Below are positions 30,735 to 40,870 of a stretch of 64,000 bases of DNA, piece by piece. Source of the DNA: Amoebidium appalachense (Eukaryota; Ichthyosporea). The position numbers and the translations under genes were made by a program. Under the pieces are notes generated by a model, which saw only the letters and a list, made by a program, of their open reading frames with translations, was not told where the DNA came from and made no database searches. Position 1 is the first letter of the stretch; each line of letters starts with the position of its first letter. The stretch covers positions 2,790,001 through 2,854,000 of the forward strand of contig CAVNZM010000013.1 in NCBI GenBank assembly GCA_963693365.1, written 5' to 3'.

Positions 30735-31499
30735 GGGGGGGGGGGGGGGGGGGCCCCCCCCCCCCCCTCGGGCCCCCCCCCCCCCCCCGGGGAACCTCCC
30801 CGGGGGGCGGGGGGGGCGCGGGAGGGTCGCGGTTGGTGAGAGCAGCCAGGACGCCAGCCATCTGGGTGCTGATGGCGGTGAGGGCGGCCAGGACGGCGTC
30901 TTAAGAAGTCTTTGGGGGGGGGGGGGGGGGGGGGGGGGGGGTGGGGGGGGGGGGGGGAGGTGAGCGGGGGGGGCGGGGGGGTGGGGGGGGTGGGGGCGGG
31001 GGGGGGCGGTGTGTGCGGGGGGGTTGGTGGGCCTGGGGCGGGGGGGGGGGGGGGGGGGGGGGGGGGTGGGTGGGGGGGGGGGGGGGGGGGGGGGCCGGGG
31101 CCTTTTCGGGGGGACGCGGAACGGGGTAGGGGGGGGAGGGGGAGATAGAAAGGAGAAAAAAGAAAAATAAGGAAGATAAAGTTTGAAGGTTAGAGATAAA
31201 AAACATATGTTGCTTTCTTGTCTGGTTAAATACTCTCTTTTAATCTTCTAAATCTAACCAAACTAAACTAAATAAAACAATATATAATAATTTATGTAAT
31301 CTTTATAAAGCCATTCATCCATCTCTCTTGTGATTTGTTTTTTCTGTTTTTTGATGTGTTTGGTGGCCAGCAGGGGGCCGGCAAACGGCAGACAACCAAC
31401 AACTAATAAAAGAAAAAATGATTATATCGTTATTGTGTTACCACCCTACAACTATACCCCGAAAAAAATTAATGTCAATAATTTCCACAAATAAAACCT
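30600..31499 (-). mobile_element. Degraded Ngaro/PAT gag fragment and terminus in G/C-homopolymer DNA
   Basis: Bases 30795-30908 (minus) still encode the gag segment MAGVLAALTNRDPPAP. Bases 31457-31499 match the start of an A repeat in reverse (TTAATGTCAATAATTTCCAC then AAATAAAACC). The rest is alternating G-runs and C-runs (30617-30800 and 30914-31095) plus diverged leader sequence. It lies between the two divergent host-type genes. Confidence 0.65.
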
Positions 31500-32256
31500 T
31501 GCCTGTGCCGATTGGTTTAAAATCATTGTTTTCGCGCCCTCGCACCCACGCCAAGCCTTGCCGGCCATGGTAATAGTGGACTGTGTATGGAGTATTTGCT
31601 ATCATGGGTTATGTACCATTATTTATTAATTAATAAATGAAAGATTTTTTATAGTTATTTACTTTTTTTTTAATAAATATAACACCATCTCCTGCTGAAG
31701 TTCTTTGTTTCACCAATTATCACATTTTGAGGTACGCCATGTGGACGCCGTTTCATTGGCAGATGTAACAATTGTACCCTGGTGTGCCTAGTTACATGCA
31801 TATAACATTAGTGTTTACATCAGGATTTAGATAAGTGAGAACAATAATTTAAATTTTACAGTTTCGCACACGTTTTCTACTAGTACTCCTACGCCTATAC
31901 AATATTTCAGTTGTATTTTTGGGTCGCCACAACGCAGCGGATCGCCGCGAAACGGATTGGTTGGAAATCACATGTTCGCGCGGGCGTTGTGTGCGGTACA
32001 TGCTTCGCAATACACCATTTAACATGTGCTCACATTATTTACATAATTTGAATTATATGAATATTGTTTTTCATTTATTCGAAACTTTTTTACTTTCTAT
32101 GTTAATGATATTACATATTGTGTCATGTCACATAACCAAAGGCCTCTAAAACGGGCCATATCATTGGCGATATATCACGGAATACAAATCGCGGGCGGAT
32201 TTATGCCTGATAGTCGCGATCGTTGGTTAGTGAGGACCAATGAAAAAATTTTACAG
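31500..32256. other. Intergenic/intronic AT-rich DNA
   Basis: Contains GATTGG boxes (31510, 31953) and GCGCGGGCG words but no recognisable gene. It could hold the promoter or first exon of the JmjC-like gene. Confidence 0.4.
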
Positions 32257-33611
32257 AGATTTTGAAGAGGGGATCATGATGATCATGAGGGCAGTAAGGC
32301 TTCGACCAACGACGGTAGCCGCAAAAGCCCCCTAAAGGCCAGTCAGGGCAGTAGCAACGCCGGGAACAAAGGGGGCAGTAAAGTGGCTGTGCCCGGTAAG
32401 GGTGCTGGGGGTACTGGCCTAAAGGCACAAAAGCCACAGGTGAAGGTGCACAGCAAGGCTGAGCAGAATTCCCAGCGCATCATGCAGGGCATCGACACGA
32501 CACCTGGAAACTAGGGCATCGACACGACACCTGGAAACTACCGGCCGCGCAAAAATGGTGAGGGGTGCTTACTGTTAGTGTTTGTGAAGTACTTGCTTGC
32601 CCATATAGGTAGCAAGGTGAAAGCTTTTCCTGTTTAGTTTACCGTTGTTGCCCTGCAGCACACATCTACTGTATTTCAACATCATCTCATTCTGAGATCA
32701 TGTTGACAAGTTTGTGACAGTCCACTTGCGAAACATCATGGCTTCAAGTAGAGTGTTAGTGGCTCTTGCCGCGCTACAGGCAGCGGAGGCAAAAGGGGAA
32801 GGTGTTGCAGTGTCACGTTCGTTTACGTCACCCATTCCTTTTCGCGATGCAAGAAAGTTTTTGTTGAAAGATGACCTTTCAAAAACATATCTGAAACGTG
32901 GGCCGAACAGCGCACCAAAGCTAGGTGCTCAATCACTAAGTGTGACGGGCACGAGGACGACAATTTTTGGTTGTCAAAGATGGAACCAAGTGACCTAGTT
33001 GCGCTTTATGACAGGCTCATCGTAGCTGAGGGGGGCTTGTATCTGTCAGATTCTCACGTCGATGGTTCACAAATCACAGACAGTCAGTATCCCGACCTCA
33101 CAGACTTCTGTTACCACATCCCCTTGGGCGTGCAACATTATGGAGAAGAGATGGAAGGGCTCAATCTTGCGCTAGCATACGCTCAGGTGTCGGTAGTCGG
33201 CATAACACGTTTCGCTGGTCACGTAGAAGATGCGGCCCTCCCTGCAGCAAACATTCTCGTTTGTGGTTACAAAGTTTAGTTCGTGCATCCACCATGGCAA
33301 TACCTTCGCATCCTCGAACTTGCCCGCAAAGGCATCTCTGGATTGGAATGCGAGAATCCATTGCAACACAATGTTTTCTTCCCCTCTCTGTTTCGTTTCT
33401 CCTATCACAGGGACTAGCCCCTGAGGTAGTTGTGCAGGGCCTAGGAGATCTCATTCAAACAACACCGCTTGCACTTCACTATGGGTTTCAGTGCGGGCCA
33501 AACGTAGCGTTTGCGGTGAACACTGCCACAAAGCAGTGGTTAAACTGCATGGCGGAATACGTAGCGTGTAGCTGCTGGGAGCATTTCATGCCCGACGACT
33601 CCCAAAGATGA
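32257..33611 (+). pseudogene. JmjC-domain dioxygenase-like gene, two exons, disrupted
   Basis: Exon 1 (32257-32557; acceptor AAATTTTACAG, donor AAAATG/GTGAGG) encodes a basic linker (GSRKSPLKASQGSSNAGNKG). Exon 2 (32721-33611; acceptor TTTGTGACAG) fits its phase and carries a JmjC fold. The strand with HxE is ITRFAGHVEDAALPAANIL (His codon 33220, Glu 33226), then GYKV-stop-FVHPPWQYLRILEL, LQHNVFFPSLF, and VVVQGLGDLIQTTPLALHYG (second His codon 33477) with NVAFAVNTATKQWL. This matches the Fe(II)/2-oxoglutarate histone-demethylase pattern HxE...H. Breaks: TAG at 33277-33279 where JmjC proteins have a conserved Trp, one-base losses near 32874 and 33410, and a stop made by a 27-bp duplication in exon 1. 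Confidence 0.7.
32487..32540 (+). repeat. Perfect 27-bp tandem duplication creating a stop codon
   Basis: GGGCATCGACACGACACCTG plus GAAACTA occurs twice back to back (32487-32513, 32514-32540). At the junction AAC-TAG-GGC introduces a stop in the frame that otherwise reads GIDTTPGNYRPRKN. Confidence 0.9.
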
Positions 33612-33735
33612 TTCGTGCGTTTCACTCAGTTCAGCAGCACAATTTGCCCGTTGCTTGTGGTGCATCCCCCCCCCCCCCCCCCCCCCCCCCCCTAACCCCC
33701 ACGATTCATACACTTCACACAACCACCTTCCTCTC
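33612..33735. other. Downstream flank with C-run
   Basis: C-run of about 25 (33667-33692). Nothing else recognised. Confidence 0.5.
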
Positions 33736-34000
33736 GAAGCATGCTTCATGCACTTTACGGTTGGATTGTGACGTCCGTTGTACAGACATTGATTGGGAAA
33801 TGTAGTTTGATAGACCACATAATACCGCAACACACACACGTCACATTCACAACAGACACCCAGAAAGATAGCCTACCTGTAAATTACAACATCCTTGATT
33901 TTATACTAAACACGCGTAACTACGACCTGTTTATTAGATGTATTGATTGGCTTGAGAAACACATCACTACAAAATTATAGCGCACGCGCACACACACACA

Positions 34001-34047
<47 letters not shown>

Positions 34048-34079
34048 CCAGCTGATACCGAGTGTCCCGAGGGGAGCCC

Positions 34080-34119
<40 letters not shown>

Positions 34120-34485
34120 GGGGAACCCCAACTAATTGATTTCTCCTTGTAGTCTTTATGGTGTCTCGTAGAGAAAGTAAACCCTGATATATAGTCACCA
34201 CCCGACATCTATGTACGTGATCATGATATACCGCTGAGGGGATATTCCGAGCAAAACCCCCCCCCCCCATACCTGAGACTGGTTCTCTTTGCCTCGAGTA
34301 AACAGCGTAAACCCCCATTGGGAATTGTATGTGCGCTCGGTGCTTTGTCGATGCTCGAAGCATGCTTCATGCACTTTACGGTGGGATTGTGACGTCCGTT
34401 GTACAGACAATGATTAGGAATTGTATGTGCGCTCGGTCCTTTCTCGATGCTCTACAGATTAGTACAATATGTATGAGCCAATAAC
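33736..34485 (+). repeat. Interspersed repeat 'R' (two partial copies) split by a LINE tail
   Basis: The R sequence CGAAGCATGCTTCATGCACT...GTACAGACA occurs at 33736-33795 and again, fuller, at about 34353-34485. A 5'-truncated LINE sits between. A third, reversed copy lies at 29800-29940. Confidence 0.75.
33800..34316 (+). mobile_element. 5'-truncated LINE, copy 3
   Basis: Matches 49694-50226 of LINE copy 1: the last ~58 codons of ORF2 (SLIDHIIPQHTHVTFTTDTQ ... EKHITTKL), a CA repeat, an internal A-run of about 35, and the 3' end GCGTAAACCCCC. The word ATTGGGAA flanks it at 33792-33799 and 34317-34324, an 8-bp target duplication typical of target-primed reverse transcription. Confidence 0.88.
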
Positions 34486-35084
34486 TGTTATTTTGTGTGG
34501 GTAAACGGAGAAGCAGAGAGCACAGATGGGTGTTATGTAAAACACAACACAAAGACACACGGGAAAAACACAACCGGAGAGGAGGAACGATTTCTGGAAC
34601 CATAGGAAGTGAATACGACTGCTTATGATTTATTTCAAGATGAGGTCCCTTTTATACTTGGGAATGTGAAACGATAAACCAATCAAAAGAATGAAAACTA
34701 TGAGTGTAAAATATATCGAATAAAATGTCTGTCGACATTTAGAATATAAAACTCAATCCTCTAATGAAAGAAACTTCTAATAAAAACACGGAAACATTTA
34801 ATAAAATGAAACCACTTATGTAACTATTAATTCATAACATATATTTATACATGTTCTTATCATAACACGTCTAAATATAATTATTCCTAATAGTTGAAGA
34901 ACATAGCACAATGCTACGTCGTGGGAAAGGAATGAGAAAGGAATGTAAGTTACTATATTTGGGAAAATACAAACGAGATATGATTGGATGACATATATAG
35001 ATTTTGACGCAAACGACAATACGTGTGCGCGAGCTAAGTATGTCGATACGTACACAGATCTAAGATGTCGTGTACACGGAATCC
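34486..35084 (-). repeat. Copia 3' LTR, truncated at its U3 start
   Basis: Identical in layout to 39504-40089, but stops at GTACACGGA and joins ATCCCCACTC (the polypurine region) directly, so ~120 bp are missing. Confidence 0.88.
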
Positions 35085-35087
35085 CCA

Positions 35088-35568
35088 CTCAAGGGTTGGA
35101 AGTTGGGTTCTCGTGAAGTTTGTTGATGTGACTGTTGATGTTAAGACTTTCACACATGTAGAAGTAGGTGCCGTGAAGTCACAGTCAAGTTTCCCCACTC
35201 GAGAAGACAATGGAGAAGACTTGAAGGTGCAAGCCGGGGAAGAAAACCAAAACGGAAGAAGCACACAACGACGGTTGCCTCTGAAGACTCGGAAGATGAC
35301 GGTAGCCAATGACGTGATATATAAATATATATAGAAGAAACAACTAGTGTATGTGTGACGTGTTGGTGGCTAATGATAAATACATTATATATATGGTGGT
35401 ATATAAATAAACGACGGATGGTGGAGAAGAAATCCCCACTGAAGATGCACACACTGAAGATCGATGAAGACAGCAGTAGACTTTCGTTGGGAGGTGTCTC
35501 TACACGGTGATGTGTAGACCACTGGCCAGGGCCCCAACCTACTTGAAGACCACTGTACTAGTAGATGA

Positions 35569-35615
<47 letters not shown>

Positions 35616-35634
35616 CTCAGTCACGAAGACTGAG
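35088..35634 (-). other. Copia 3' untranslated region with G-run
   Basis: Homologous to 25684-26204 in the other Copia copy. The G-run at 35573-35611 corresponds to the C-run at 25690-25718. No gene. Confidence 0.8.
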
Positions 35635-36878
35635 TGAATCACGGTGCTGCTCGTGGGAGGGCCCGGGCAGGGGCTTGGTGAAGATGTCAGCCACGTTGTC
35701 TTTGCTGGACACGTAGGTGACGACCACATCCCCACTCTTGATGTAGTCCTTCGTGTTGTGGTAACGGACTGCAATGTGTTTGGTCCGGTGCTTGATGCTG
35801 TTGGTGTGCAGGAGGGCAATGGTGGACTGGTGTCACAGTAGACGGGGGTGGGGTCGGTCATCGGGTAGCCGAGTTCACGGAGGAGATCACGGTGCCAGAT
35901 GACGTTTTGAACAGCAGCATTGATGGCCAGAAGCTCAGCCTCGGTGGTGGATGTTGCCGTGATGGACTGCAGCTTCGAATACCATGTGATGGGTATGCCC
36001 TTGAAGAAGATGACGTATCCGGTGGTTGAACGACGGGTGTTGGGGCAGTTGGCAAAGTCAGCATCAGAATAACACTCCAGCAAGGGGGTGTTGTCGTCGG
36101 AAGCAGACTTGTCGTAGTGAAGGCCGAGGTTGGAAGTGCCGATGAGGTACCGAACTACACGGAGTAGACATTCCCATGCAAGTTTGGTGGGGTTGGCACT
36201 GAATCTACCGAGGTAGCCGATGGCAAAGGAGATGTCGGGCCGGGAACAACGAGCAACCCACAAAAGACGGCCGAGTAGTTCACGGTAGGGAACCTTGATG
36301 GGTGGTGAGTCGTTCTCGTTGATGGTGATGACGGTGCCGACGGGAATGGGAGTAGCCTTGGGGTGAGCATCGTTGAGGTTGAAGTCTCTGACGATGTCGT
36401 TGATGTAGGATTGCTGAAGCAGCTTGAGGTGACCGGGGGTGTGGATGAGCTGGGTGCCAAGGAAGATGTCGGGAAGGTCAACCTTGCAGAGAGCTGACTT
36501 CATGATGTGGTCTACTAGATCCTTGGTGTGGGAGGAGTTGGCCGTGCAGATGATGATGACGTCGTCCACATAGTTGCCAGTGAGGATGATGTCACCGTTG
36601 GGGAAGGTCTTGATGTAGACACATGGATCTGAACGGAGACGTTCGAGACCGTGAGCAAGGAGGACCTTGTCGAAGTACTCATACCAGGCCAGTGATGCTT
36701 GCTTGAGCCCGTAGAGTGCCTTCTTAAGTTTCCAGACCTTGTGTTCGTTGCCGGGGGTGATGAAGCCAGGAATAGGACCGGTGGTGAGGGGGGCATCGGT
36801 GTCCACAGGGCTGCTCGTGGCCGAGTGGAAGGTGGGGGACCCAGGACGAACCGGAGTCATGTAGCCGGGTTGATGCAC
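35635..36878 (-). pseudogene. Copia RT (palm/thumb) and RNase H, frameshifted
   Basis: The frame begins in a proline-rich linker and enters RT at PIPGFITPGNEHKVWKLKKA, with LYGLKQASLAWYEYFDKVL and the catalytic NYVDDVIIIC. RNase H motifs follow: LECYSDADFANC, STTEAELLAINAAV, and PVYCD. After PVYCD one A is missing (near 35834), so the last part (QSTIALLHTNSIKHRTKH ... NVADIFTKPLPGP) lies in another frame ending near 35635. The N-terminal ~100 residues of RT (fingers) are absent, so this copy could not reverse transcribe. Confidence 0.88.
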
Positions 36879-39427
36879 AGCAACGGGGGGGCCGGCAGCA
36901 AGGGTTGTTGGCCAGTGGGGGGGGGGCTCGGGGGAGGCACGGGTTCAACCGGGGCTGGTTGGTTGTGCCAGGACGGTTGGGAGATGACCACAGACGGAGT
37001 TTCATCGTCGTCGTCGGAGGGGGGGTCCAATGTCGGCAGATCGGGTTTGGGGGGAACGGAGACCTGATTGGTGCTGCCCGTGAATTTCGACTCGTCGAAG
37101 ATCACATCACGGCAGATCTTGATTTGGTTGCAGGCATGGTCGAGGATCTTGTGTGCCTTGGAGGGTAGGTCCCAGCCGACGTAGGTGCCGACTCTGACGG
37201 TTGATGCCAGCTTGTTCCTCTTTGACCGGGGAACATGCACATAGGCAGGGGAGCCGAACACGTGGAGCTGGGAGACGTCGGGTTTGAAGCCGTGGAAGGC
37301 CTCGAAGGGAGTGTTGCCGTTGGCAGCAGATGACGGTGTGACGTTGATGATGTAGCTTGTATGCTTGAGAGCAGCAACCCACAACTTGGGAGAGAGAGGT
37401 TGGTCCTTGTCGGCATGGAGTAAGCAACGGACTGTCTCTTGCAGTTCTCTCATCTTCCGTTCAACAACACCATTGTGTTGTGGTGTGTCGACGGGGGCAA
37501 ACTCCATGATGATGCCTTTCTGCTTGCAGTAGGCCTCGGTGTCCTTGGAGGTGAACTCAGAGCCGGAGTCAAACCGAAGATGGGTGACGATCTCAGGTGT
37601 CTGACGTTCGATGGTTTCAACGAGAGACTGAATGTGGCTGAGGGTTTCACCACGGTTGTAAAGGGGGAACACGGTGGTGTAACCGGTGGCATCACAAACA
37701 CACACCAGAGCAACCTTGTAGCCTCCGTAGGAAGCACAGGGAGCTTCGAAGAAGTCCAGGTGCCACTTAGCACCGGGAATGGTGAACTTGGAACGGGTGC
37801 CGGGAAAGGGGGCCTTGGTGGTCTTGCCAGACATGCAGCCGAAGCAGTCACTGTTGTCGGGTGACTTGAGGGAGGGGGGCATGCCGATGACAAGCTCATC
37901 CTTGGCCATCCTGGTGACGGTGGAGAGGGCACGGTGGCCGAGACGGTTGTGCCAAAGGGTGAGGTCGTCGGGTGGTTGAGTCCTTGCTGTGTAGGCTTGG
38001 ACCCCCGGGTGTTTAGGAGTCTCAATCACATAGTCAGTGATGTAGTAGAGACCGTCGAGGGGGGTGAGATCTGTAATAATGTCACCATTACGGCTGTAGA
38101 GGAACGACGGGTGGTTGTCTGTATCGTCACAATGACCTAGGAGGCCGGCAGCTGATGCCATGGAGGTAGACACGAGGAAAGACGGTGCCTCGGGTACGTA
38201 GTAAGCATTGATGCTGCACGGTGTTGGGTGGCCGTTGTAGTGCAGTGTCATGTTGATGATGCCACGTTGTTTGGCATTGACTGTGCCGAGGCCGTGAATG
38301 GGGGTGGGAGGACACGGGGTAAGGGAGGAGAAATACTCCTTGATGGGGCAGATGTGTGCATTACAAGCACTGTCCCAGACGGGGTCGTTACTGTCAGGTG
38401 TGCCGGTGGAGGAGATGAGTGCAAATTTCACACTCTTGACACCTTTCTCCTGCTTGGCACGACGAGCAACTGTGCAGCCAGGCTCCGGGCATGCTGTGAT
38501 GTGGTGGGGCTCATGGCAGTAGGAACACTTCACACTGTTGGTGTTGTGCGGTCGGTTACGGTTGTCCCTGTTACCACGGTGGTAAGGGGAAGTTGAACGG
38601 GGGCCGGGTGACTTGGAGGGAGGACGAGGATCACGGGAACGGGACGGGGAACGGTGAGGTGTATGCTCACGTCGAGGAATACGGTTACGGAGGTCACCGG
38701 GGGGAAGCACTCTGCTCTGGAGTGCACGGAGGGGACGGTTGTTGACGGTTGCACCTGTGCCTGCGTCGATGAGGCCGGCACGGATTTCAGCTCCTCGGAT
38801 GTCACTGATGAGCATGTTGAAGGACGGGTAGGCCTTGTTGTTCATCCAGTAGTCGGAGCAGAGACGTTCAATGTCGGGGCAGACCAGGGCTGTGTTCTTC
38901 CGGATGTGGAGGAAGAACTTACGTACGACATCCTTGTGCTGGACGGGTTCGTCGAGGCAGGCAAGTGTCGTAGCCAGACGTTGGAGACGGGTGAGGTATG
39001 CTGTGACGTTGGGGTAGTCTCGTAGTTCAAGCTCCTCGAAGGTGACTTGAATCTGGGTGACTCGGGCCTCCTTCTCTGCTACATACGCCATACGTAGGTT
39101 GTGGAAGACTTCACCACCGTGGACACCGTCTTGCATCCGGCCGGAGTCGTAGAGCTCGGTCGGGTGGACGGACTGGTTGAGGATCTGGTCGAGGACGTCG
39201 GAAGCTTTCTTGTAGGAGTCCTTGGTGGTGTAGCCTAGCCACTGGTTGGCTTCAGCGCCGTCAACCCACTGTGGCCTCTTGATAGCGTCAACGAATTTCT
39301 CGGCAATGGTGGTTCTAATGAACCGGTGAATGAGTGGCTCCCACTCGAAATAATTAAGACGTTTCTCGTCTCGTTTCTCGGACGGATTCCATATTGGAAG
39401 GTTGATATACGACGGTTTGTCAGTCAT
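36857..39427 (-). CDS. Copia gag-protease-integrase polyprotein (856 aa)
   Basis: Starts at ATG 39427, 77 bp inside the 5' LTR. Gag occupies about residues 1-300, with a shortened zinc knuckle CSYCHEPHHITAC near residue 310. A protease-like site VWDSACNAHI follows, with D-S-A in place of the usual D-S/T-G. Integrase has the HHCC zinc domain (HNRLGHRAL ... CFGCMSGKT) and the DDE triad in KWHLDFFEAP, LRFDSGSEF and PQHNGVVERKMREL. It ends in a proline/aspartate-rich linker. The frame overlaps the RT frame by 22 bases where the RT fingers are deleted. Gag and integrase look intact. Confidence 0.92.
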   Translation of the reverse strand: MTDKPSYINLPIWNPSEKRDEKRLNYFEWEPLIHRFIRTTIAEKFVDAIKRPQWVDGAEANQWLGYTTKDSYKKASDVLDQILNQSVHPTELYDSGRMQDGVHGGEVFHNLRMAYVAEKEARVTQIQVTFEELELRDYPNVTAYLTRLQRLATTLACLDEPVQHKDVVRKFFLHIRKNTALVCPDIERLCSDYWMNNKAYPSFNMLISDIRGAEIRAGLIDAGTGATVNNRPLRALQSRVLPPGDLRNRIPRREHTPHRSPSRSRDPRPPSKSPGPRSTSPYHRGNRDNRNRPHNTNSVKCSYCHEPHHITACPEPGCTVARRAKQEKGVKSVKFALISSTGTPDSNDPVWDSACNAHICPIKEYFSSLTPCPPTPIHGLGTVNAKQRGIINMTLHYNGHPTPCSINAYYVPEAPSFLVSTSMASAAGLLGHCDDTDNHPSFLYSRNGDIITDLTPLDGLYYITDYVIETPKHPGVQAYTARTQPPDDLTLWHNRLGHRALSTVTRMAKDELVIGMPPSLKSPDNSDCFGCMSGKTTKAPFPGTRSKFTIPGAKWHLDFFEAPCASYGGYKVALVCVCDATGYTTVFPLYNRGETLSHIQSLVETIERQTPEIVTHLRFDSGSEFTSKDTEAYCKQKGIIMEFAPVDTPQHNGVVERKMRELQETVRCLLHADKDQPLSPKLWVAALKHTSYIINVTPSSAANGNTPFEAFHGFKPDVSQLHVFGSPAYVHVPRSKRNKLASTVRVGTYVGWDLPSKAHKILDHACNQIKICRDVIFDESKFTGSTNQVSVPPKPDLPTLDPPSDDDDETPSVVISQPSWHNQPAPVEPVPPPSPPPTGQQPLLPAPPLLCINPAT

Positions 39428-39503
39428 GATTGAAGCAGTAAGACTGAGAGATTTTCGCGGTTGTAGCGAGATTGTGTGTTAGCGTGCAAAGGGGCCGTAA
39501 ACC

Positions 39504-40211
39504 TGTTATTTTGTGTGGGTAAACGGAGAAGCAGAGAGCACAGATGGGTGTTATGTAAAACACAACACAAAGACACACGGGAAAAACACAACCGGAGAGG
39601 AGGAACGATTTCTGGAACCATAGGAAGTGAATACGACTGCTTATGATTTATTTCAAGATGAGGTCCCTTTTATACTTGGGAATGTGAAACGATAAACCAA
39701 TCAAAAGAATGAAAACTATGAGTGTAAAATATATCGAATAAAATGTCTGTCGACATTTAGAATATAAAACTCAATCCTCTAATGAAAGAAACTTCTAATA
39801 AAAACACGGAAACATTTAATAAAATGAAACCACTTATGTAACTATTAATTCATAACATATATTTATACATGTTCTTATCATAACACGTCTAAATATAATT
39901 ATTCCTAATAGTTGAAGAACATAGCACAATGCTACGTCGTGGGAAAGGAATGAGAAAGGAATGTAAGTTACTATATTTGGGAAAATACAAACGAGATATG
40001 ATTGGATGACATATATAGATTTTGACGCAAACGACAATACGTGTGCGCGAGCTAAGTATGTCGATACGTACACAGATCTAAGATGTCGTGTACACGGAAA
40101 CGGAAAAGAAAGAAAGAAATGAAGAAAGGAAAAGGAAACAAACTACAACAACTAATAAATAAATACCAAACTCAACTTCTAAGTCTTGCTGAGAATTAAG
40201 TGAAGATGACA
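39504..40211 (-). repeat. Copia 5' LTR
   Basis: A 708-bp LTR reading TGTCATCTTC...AATAACA on the minus strand. CCAAT and TATAAAAG promoter elements are near 39660-39690. The adjoining primer-binding region (AACAGGTTTACGGCCCCTTT) is changed from the GGTTATGGGCCC form seen after the LTR at 23603. Confidence 0.92.
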
Positions 40212-40238
40212 ATAACCGACCCCCCCACGCCCCCCCAG

Positions 40239-40394
40239 TTCGGGGAGCCAGTATGAGCCCAGTGGAAGCGAGGAGGAGGAGACCACCCCCAAGGGCGACA
40301 ACAAAAAGTCCCGCCCCAAGAAGAAGGGCACGGACGATGCGGACCTCAGCAACCCCCTGAGGATGACCTATTACAGGGTCATCCACTCCGAAAG
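40239..40394 (+). CDS. Exon of an unidentified gene (acidic/basic, possible nuclear signal)
   Basis: Acceptor ACGCCCCCCCAG and donor CCGAAAG/GTATGTG enclose 156 bases, phase 2 to 2. The frame reads SGSQYEPSGSEEEETTPKGD, NKKSRPKKKGTDDADL and RMTYYRVIHSER. KKSRPKKK resembles a nuclear localisation signal. It may be a distal exon of the JmjC-like gene or of a separate gene; the Copia element sits in the intron 22 bp upstream. Confidence 0.55.
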
Positions 40395-40475
40395 GTATGT
40401 GAGTGTGTTTGTTATGTGTATTATGTTGTTGTTATGTATATTATGGAGTTGGTAATGTGTTTTGTGATAACACTG

Positions 40476-40700
40476 AATTACTCTGCCGGCATTTGGTATG
40501 GTATGGTTTGGTGTAAGAGTGCCCCCCTTATATTGTCATGTTGGGCGTCCTTTTTTTTTTTTTGGGCCTCATACACATACACACACACCTTGTTACTCTT
40601 CTGTCAAGGGATTAGCATGTGTTTAGTTTAATGATGTTGGGAGCTTCTTAGAAACCCGCATAATAGTTTACTTGTTTTGAGTTTTGTTTATGTTCGTTGC
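40476..40700 (+). repeat. Dispersed repeat, copy 2 (reversed copy at 1-226)
   Basis: Close reverse complement of 1-226. It lies inside the putative intron following 40239-40394. Confidence 0.85.
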
Positions 40701-40744
40701 TGCTCTTTTATACTCCTTCCCCCCCCCCCCCCCCTCCCGGCTGG

Positions 40745-40789
40745 GGGGGAGGAAGGAGATGAGGGTGGGGAGGATGAGGATGAGGACTA
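40745..40789 (+). CDS. Possible terminal exon, acidic tail
   Basis: After a pyrimidine-rich stretch and GGGGGGAG the frame reads EEGDEGGEDEDED and stops at TAG 40787-40789. The phase link to 40239-40394 is not clean. It could be a chance purine run. Confidence 0.25.
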
Positions 40790-40870
40790 GTGGGATGATA
40801 GAGGGCCCCCCCCCCCACCACCACCACCCTCTTTTCTTTTTCTTTTTTTGATATGTTTTGGTGTCTAGTG

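Larger units (their letters stand above)
34486..40211 (-). mobile_element. Copia-type LTR retrotransposon (5.7 kb), defective
   Basis: The 5' LTR (minus) is 40211-39504 and the 3' LTR 35084-34486. Target duplication ATAAC lies at 34481-34485 and 40212-40216. Gene order gag-protease-integrase-RT-RNase H is that of Copia (Ty1). Defects: the 3' LTR lacks ~120 bp of its U3 start, the RT fingers are deleted with a frame change near 36860, and RNase H is frameshifted near 35834. The LTR pair is otherwise nearly identical to the LTRs at 24706-26910, indicating recent activity of the family. Confidence 0.92.

Noticed and set aside
33277-33279. Genetic-code reassignment of TAG
   Set aside because: Intact frames elsewhere (for example 35681 TAA; other genes stopping at TAG, TGA or TAA) show normal stops; one TAG at a Trp position fits a point mutation better.
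33161-33454. 97-codon minus-strand frame opposite the JmjC exon
   Set aside because: Plus-strand frames show the JmjC motifs; the minus frame is a shadow.
35385-35634. C-terminal extension of the Copia RT frame
   Set aside because: After the lost A near 35834 the frame is out of register; the extension reads untranslated DNA and a C-run.
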